Assembly (NCBI GenBank): GCA_049322335.1
Contig: JBMORL010000098.1
Span: 1 to 64,000 of the forward strand
Direction: 5' to 3'
DNA: 64,000 nt
From: JBMORL01 sp049322335
GTDB taxonomy: Bacteria; Bacteroidota; Bacteroidia; Flavobacteriales_D; UBA2798
Shown here piece after piece: positions 61,353-64,000 of the stretch. Positions within the stretch are counted from its first letter, which is position 1, and each line of letters opens with the position of its first letter. The position numbers and the translations under genes are program-made. Under the pieces are notes generated by a model, which was not told where the DNA came from, searched no databases, and was given only the letters and a program-made list of their open reading frames with translations.

Positions 61353-61353
61353 A

Positions 61354-61396
61354 GGGGCGTGTGGTCGTACTGACAGTATCGTCAGTATCATCCCGA
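61354..61396 (+). pseudogene. tRNA-Pro 3'-half remnant with T arm replaced by a palindrome
   Basis: GGGGCGTGTGGTCG (61354-61367) equals tRNA positions 60861-60874, and TCATCCCGA (61388-61396) equals the acceptor end. Between them the 15-nt T arm is replaced by TACTGAC-AGTATC-GTCAGTA (61368-61387), a perfect 7-bp palindrome. Not a functional tRNA. Confidence 0.82.
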
Positions 61397-61506
61397 CTTA
61401 CGGGGAAGCAAAGTTTGTTTCCCCGTTTTTGTTTCCAGGAAAAGTGCGGACCGCCAATATTCCCTTATGTGGAGATTGCGGGATACCTGAACGAAGAGCG
61501 CTGGAA
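61388..61506 (+). repeat. 118-bp direct repeat, right copy
   Basis: Same sequence as 60890-61007 with one extra A at about 61440-61444. It includes a second copy of the tRNA terminator. The offset between copies is 498-499 bp. Confidence 0.95.
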
Positions 61507-61563
61507 GTGGTCAAACATAGTCTTTAACCATGTCGGTCAGATATTAACACTACCTTTACAAAC

Positions 61564-62007
61564 ATGAGTACATTCAACCTCCGCGTTTACGGAATTATTC
61601 TTCAAAACAATTTTGTTTTAGTAGCCGATGAACATATAAATGGAATTTCATTTACCAAATTTCCCGGTGGGGGGCTTCATTTCGGGGAAGGGACGATAGA
61701 CTGCCTGAAACGGGAAATGAAAGAAGAGTTGAATATCAACATCGGCCAGCCCGAACATTTTTATACTACCGACTTTTTTCAACCATCCGTGTTTAACCCT
61801 GATCAACAAGTTATCAGTATTTATTACCTCGTGAAACATTACGAGCCTGCCGTGATCAAAACTTCTTCCAAAAAATTCGATTTTACCAAAGTTGAAAACG
61901 GGGCTATTTCATTTCGCTGGCTGAGCAGGGATGAAATCAATGAAGAAGAATTTCATTTTCCCATAGATAAGATAGTGGTATCAAAGCTCGAAAAAATTAT
62001 TTTCTGA
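61564..62007 (+). CDS. NUDIX hydrolase
   Basis: 147 residues. The Nudix box is GGLHFGEGTIDCLKREMKEELNI, spanning about residues 38-60 (G-x5-E-x7-REx-EE). Cleaves a nucleoside diphosphate linked to another group; substrate unknown. TACCTTTA at 61552-61559 is a near -7 box only 4 nt from the ATG, so a leaderless transcript is possible but weakly supported. Confidence 0.93.
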   Translation: MSTFNLRVYGIILQNNFVLVADEHINGISFTKFPGGGLHFGEGTIDCLKREMKEELNINIGQPEHFYTTDFFQPSVFNPDQQVISIYYLVKHYEPAVIKTSSKKFDFTKVENGAISFRWLSRDEINEEEFHFPIDKIVVSKLEKIIF

Positions 62008-62026
62008 AATTTCGTATCTTTAAAGG

Positions 62027-62956
62027 GTGAAACAATCCCTGCTATATTGTCTGCTTGCTGTTATCCTTTTTTCCTCCTGCGAAAAAGATCCTTTTTTACC
62101 ATATCAGGCAAAAAATGTAGTGGTGATAGTAGTAGATGGTCCCCGCTATTCCGAAACCTGGGGTGATCCGCAGCGTACTAATATTCCTTACCGTTCCCAA
62201 TGGCTGGATGAAGGTGTTATTTGTGAGAATTTTTATAATGAAGGTGGAACTTATACCGTAGCCGGACATACCGCTATTGTTACGGGATTTTATCAAACCA
62301 TTGACAATACCGGTGCGGAATATCCCCAGCGTCATTCGGTTTTTCAGCATTGGATAAAAAACAATGGCGCGCCCAATTCATTGGTACAAATTATTGCCAG
62401 TAAAGATAAACTGGAAGTACTGTCTGATTGCATCGAAGCAGAATGGAAGGGAAAACACCGCCCGGTTACCGATTGTGGCGTTAACGGTTTAGGAACAGGA
62501 TATCGCGAAGACTCTGTTACTTTCACTAATGCCATCAACGTTATACAAAATACACACCCGCGTATTTTACTGATCTGTTTCAAAGGTCCCGATGCCACAG
62601 CTCATGCCGGAGACTCATTGGGATATATTAATTCCATAAAAAAAACAGACGAATATATCCGGCAGCTGAGAAACGAACTTAATTCCATTGATTTTTACAA
62701 AGACAAGACTGCTATTTTCATCACCAACGACCACGGAAGACATGATTATGATTATACCGGGCATGGCGACAGCTGTAACGGTTGCCGCCATATCGAATTT
62801 CTTGCTATCGGCCCTGATTTTAAAACCAACTACTCTACCCCGCTAACTTACGGACTCACTGATATTGCCCCCACCATCGGAGAACTGATGGGATTTAACC
62901 TGGATACCGATGGAGAAATCATGTGGGATATTTTTAAACAACAGAGGGAGGATTGA
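62027..62956 (+). CDS. Alkaline phosphatase/sulfatase-superfamily lipoprotein
   Basis: 309 residues from GTG 62027. The leader LLYCLLAVILFSSCEKD contains a lipobox Cys. Metal and nucleophile sites of the superfamily: VVVIVVDGPRYSETWG, NEGGTYTVAGHTAIVTGFYQ (Thr nucleophile), FKGPDATAHAGDSLGY, FITNDHGRHDYDYTGHGD. Probably a periplasmic or surface phosphoesterase or sulfatase. A formylglycine Cys-x-Pro-x-Arg motif is absent, which argues against a classical sulfatase. Confidence 0.88.
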   Translation: MKQSLLYCLLAVILFSSCEKDPFLPYQAKNVVVIVVDGPRYSETWGDPQRTNIPYRSQWLDEGVICENFYNEGGTYTVAGHTAIVTGFYQTIDNTGAEYPQRHSVFQHWIKNNGAPNSLVQIIASKDKLEVLSDCIEAEWKGKHRPVTDCGVNGLGTGYREDSVTFTNAINVIQNTHPRILLICFKGPDATAHAGDSLGYINSIKKTDEYIRQLRNELNSIDFYKDKTAIFITNDHGRHDYDYTGHGDSCNGCRHIEFLAIGPDFKTNYSTPLTYGLTDIAPTIGELMGFNLDTDGEIMWDIFKQQRED

Positions 62957-62962
62957 TGGTTA

Positions 62963-63020
62963 GTGGTCAATAGTCATTGGTCAAGGGTGAATTTCCTAAT
63001 GACGAATGACTACTGACCAT
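62963..63020. repeat. Word-repeat hairpin between convergent genes
   Basis: The 21-nt arms 62963-62983 and 63000-63020 match at 18 of 21 positions and are made of GGTCA/AGTCATT words. The right arm abuts the stop of the next minus-strand gene. Confidence 0.8.
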
Positions 63021-63755
63021 TCAACTGATATTCATTCCAAACCAATACATCAGCGCTGCTTCATTTACTCCGTCTTTTCCTTTCCAGAATCTAACGGGAT
63101 AGGCCCAATCGTTTTTTGCAGCTCCGCGCGGCCTTGCTTCACGGGTTTCGGTGTCATTATAATTCAGGTAATAGCCTTTATGTTCTTTGGTTTCCAGTAT
63201 CCCGAGATAGCCCAGTGTTTCAATCAGTCCTCTTCGCTCTTCCTTGTTACTCTTGAATGCCTTGAGTTTGGATAATTTTTTTTCCAAATCGTTGGGCGTA
63301 CAGGAAACCGGTACATCAAGAATCAGATTGATAACGGAAGTAAATATTCCCAGGTCTACATCGTCCGGTAAAATATTCTCTGTGCGGTTGAGCTGATCGA
63401 GGTAAAATGCTAAAGTCACTACACCGTTATTAATCGGAATTAACGCTCCGTATTTTTTTCTCCATTCATCAATCTGCGGAAGATCTTTACCCATATTGTT
63501 GTCTACCGAAAAATCAGCGCAAACCGGGCAAGTATAATCATACATTCCGGAAGGTGACCATTGATGTTTTTTCATGTTTTTGGCCACTGCCCATGCTGAA
63601 AGAAAACTGCGCCATGAAAGTTGACGTGTAGAAAGACTGGCCAGGAAAAGATTCACCACTTTATCCTTGCTTGCTGCCTTTTCCCGTTCTTCCAACAGCC
63701 AGTCCATACCCTGGTTATGGGTAATTCCTACTACTTTATGGGGTGACGCTTCCAT
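63021..63755 (-). CDS. Unrecognised protein with a CPVC motif
   Basis: 244 residues. No family recognised. It begins MEASPHKVVGITHNQGMDWL; a CPVCADF motif near residue 95 could bind a metal but has only two Cys; the C-terminal half (ERRGLIETLGYLGILETKEH, PRGAAKNDWAYPVRFWKGKD) resembles a winged-helix segment followed by a conserved-looking WxYP stretch. No signal peptide, so probably cytoplasmic. Codon use looks like that of its neighbours. Confidence 0.75.
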   Translation of the reverse strand: MEASPHKVVGITHNQGMDWLLEEREKAASKDKVVNLFLASLSTRQLSWRSFLSAWAVAKNMKKHQWSPSGMYDYTCPVCADFSVDNNMGKDLPQIDEWRKKYGALIPINNGVVTLAFYLDQLNRTENILPDDVDLGIFTSVINLILDVPVSCTPNDLEKKLSKLKAFKSNKEERRGLIETLGYLGILETKEHKGYYLNYNDTETREARPRGAAKNDWAYPVRFWKGKDGVNEAALMYWFGMNIS

Positions 63756-63986
63756 ATCCTAAATATACAAAAAAGCACAGGGGTTAAAAATAAAAAACAA
63801 GCTGAAAGAGAAAAAGTTTGATTTTTAATTATTTGTTTTTCAAATACTTAAAAAATATGTACAAAAATAAATCTTATCAAAAAATGTATATTCATAAGGG
63901 TCGTAAAAACCGGTCTCCTGTTTTCCAAATAGTGGTATTTCGTAAAAGGACACTGACTAAAGGCCACATTTGCAAAATACATAACC

Positions 63987-64000
63987 ATGAAAGAGTTGTA
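63987..64000 (+). CDS. Possible gene start cut by the right edge
   Basis: ATGAAAGAGTTGTA could open a plus-strand gene, preceded by CACATTTG (a poor -7 match). Only four codons are visible. The 63756-63986 stretch is AT-rich with no other recognised element. Confidence 0.25.

Noticed and set aside
62027..62956. Classical type I sulfatase
   Set aside because: The Cys/Ser-x-Pro-x-Arg formylglycine motif is missing; a Thr nucleophile of the phosphatase kind is seen instead.

Overview
The window comes from a Bacteroidota (Bacteroidetes) chromosome of moderately low GC. Evidence: several secreted proteins end in type IX secretion (T9SS) sorting domains of type A or B; SprB-type repeats, a choice-of-anchor L domain and a gliding-motility C-terminal domain are present; Bacteroidota-type promoters (TTTG about 18-20 nt before TAnnTTTG) can be read in front of several genes; Shine-Dalgarno sequences are mostly absent. 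The genus cannot be named from this sequence alone.

Layout. 1-6435 (minus): two T9SS cargo proteins, one cut by the window edge and one mosaic of about 1787 residues. 6628-31120 (minus): an unbroken 25-gene surface-polysaccharide locus in which neighbours overlap or lie at most 31 bp apart. It contains two Wzx-like flippases, an ABC exporter (Wzm/Wzt with a Wzt C-terminal domain), a Wzy/WaaL-like polymerase or ligase, a phosphoglycosyl transferase, FdtA/FdtB and a second sugar aminotransferase for amino-deoxysugars, a NeuD/PglD-type acetyltransferase, two GT11 fucosyltransferases, GT2, GT4 and GT8-like transferases, several methyltransferases (two as fusions) and a HisH/HisF-like amidation pair. 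31184-32323 (minus): rpsF-rpsR-rplI directly upstream, closed by a terminator. 32478-34225 (plus): dnaX with an A10 frameshift site. 34295-39644: two more T9SS proteins. 39701-45432 (plus): fumarylacetoacetase, Rel/SpoT, EVE-domain protein, YebC and UbiE/MenG. 45434-50786 (minus): a methyltransferase, a TerB-ABCG transporter, a secreted protein and a lipoprotein. 50961-54415 (plus): pfkA and priA. 54605-58461 (minus): ClC channel and TPR-SpoIIE phosphatase. 58586-59941 (plus): V4R histidine kinase. 60053-64000: small T9SS protein, tRNA-Pro, a GIY-YIG gene bracketed by a duplicated tRNA 3' end, NUDIX hydrolase, phosphatase-superfamily lipoprotein, and an unrecognised protein.

How the genes fit together. 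The polysaccharide locus supplies export, polymerisation and decoration of at least one surface glycan. It lacks nucleotide-sugar starting enzymes (RmlA/RmlB, GDP-fucose synthesis, PglF-type dehydratase), so these must lie elsewhere. The housekeeping genes show no single pathway.

Most notable points: (1) a GIY-YIG gene bracketed by a 118-bp duplication that includes the tRNA-Pro 3' end and its terminator, where the second copy has a palindrome in place of the T arm; (2) a dnaX A AAA AAG shift site splitting gamma-like and tau-like products; (3) an orphan HisH/HisF-like pair whose HisF lacks the first catalytic Asp; (4) recurring low-complexity 'word' repeats and hairpins at gene 3' ends, including 15 perfect copies of a heptamer; (5) a perfect terminator-like palindrome lying inside the signal-peptide codons of the first gene.
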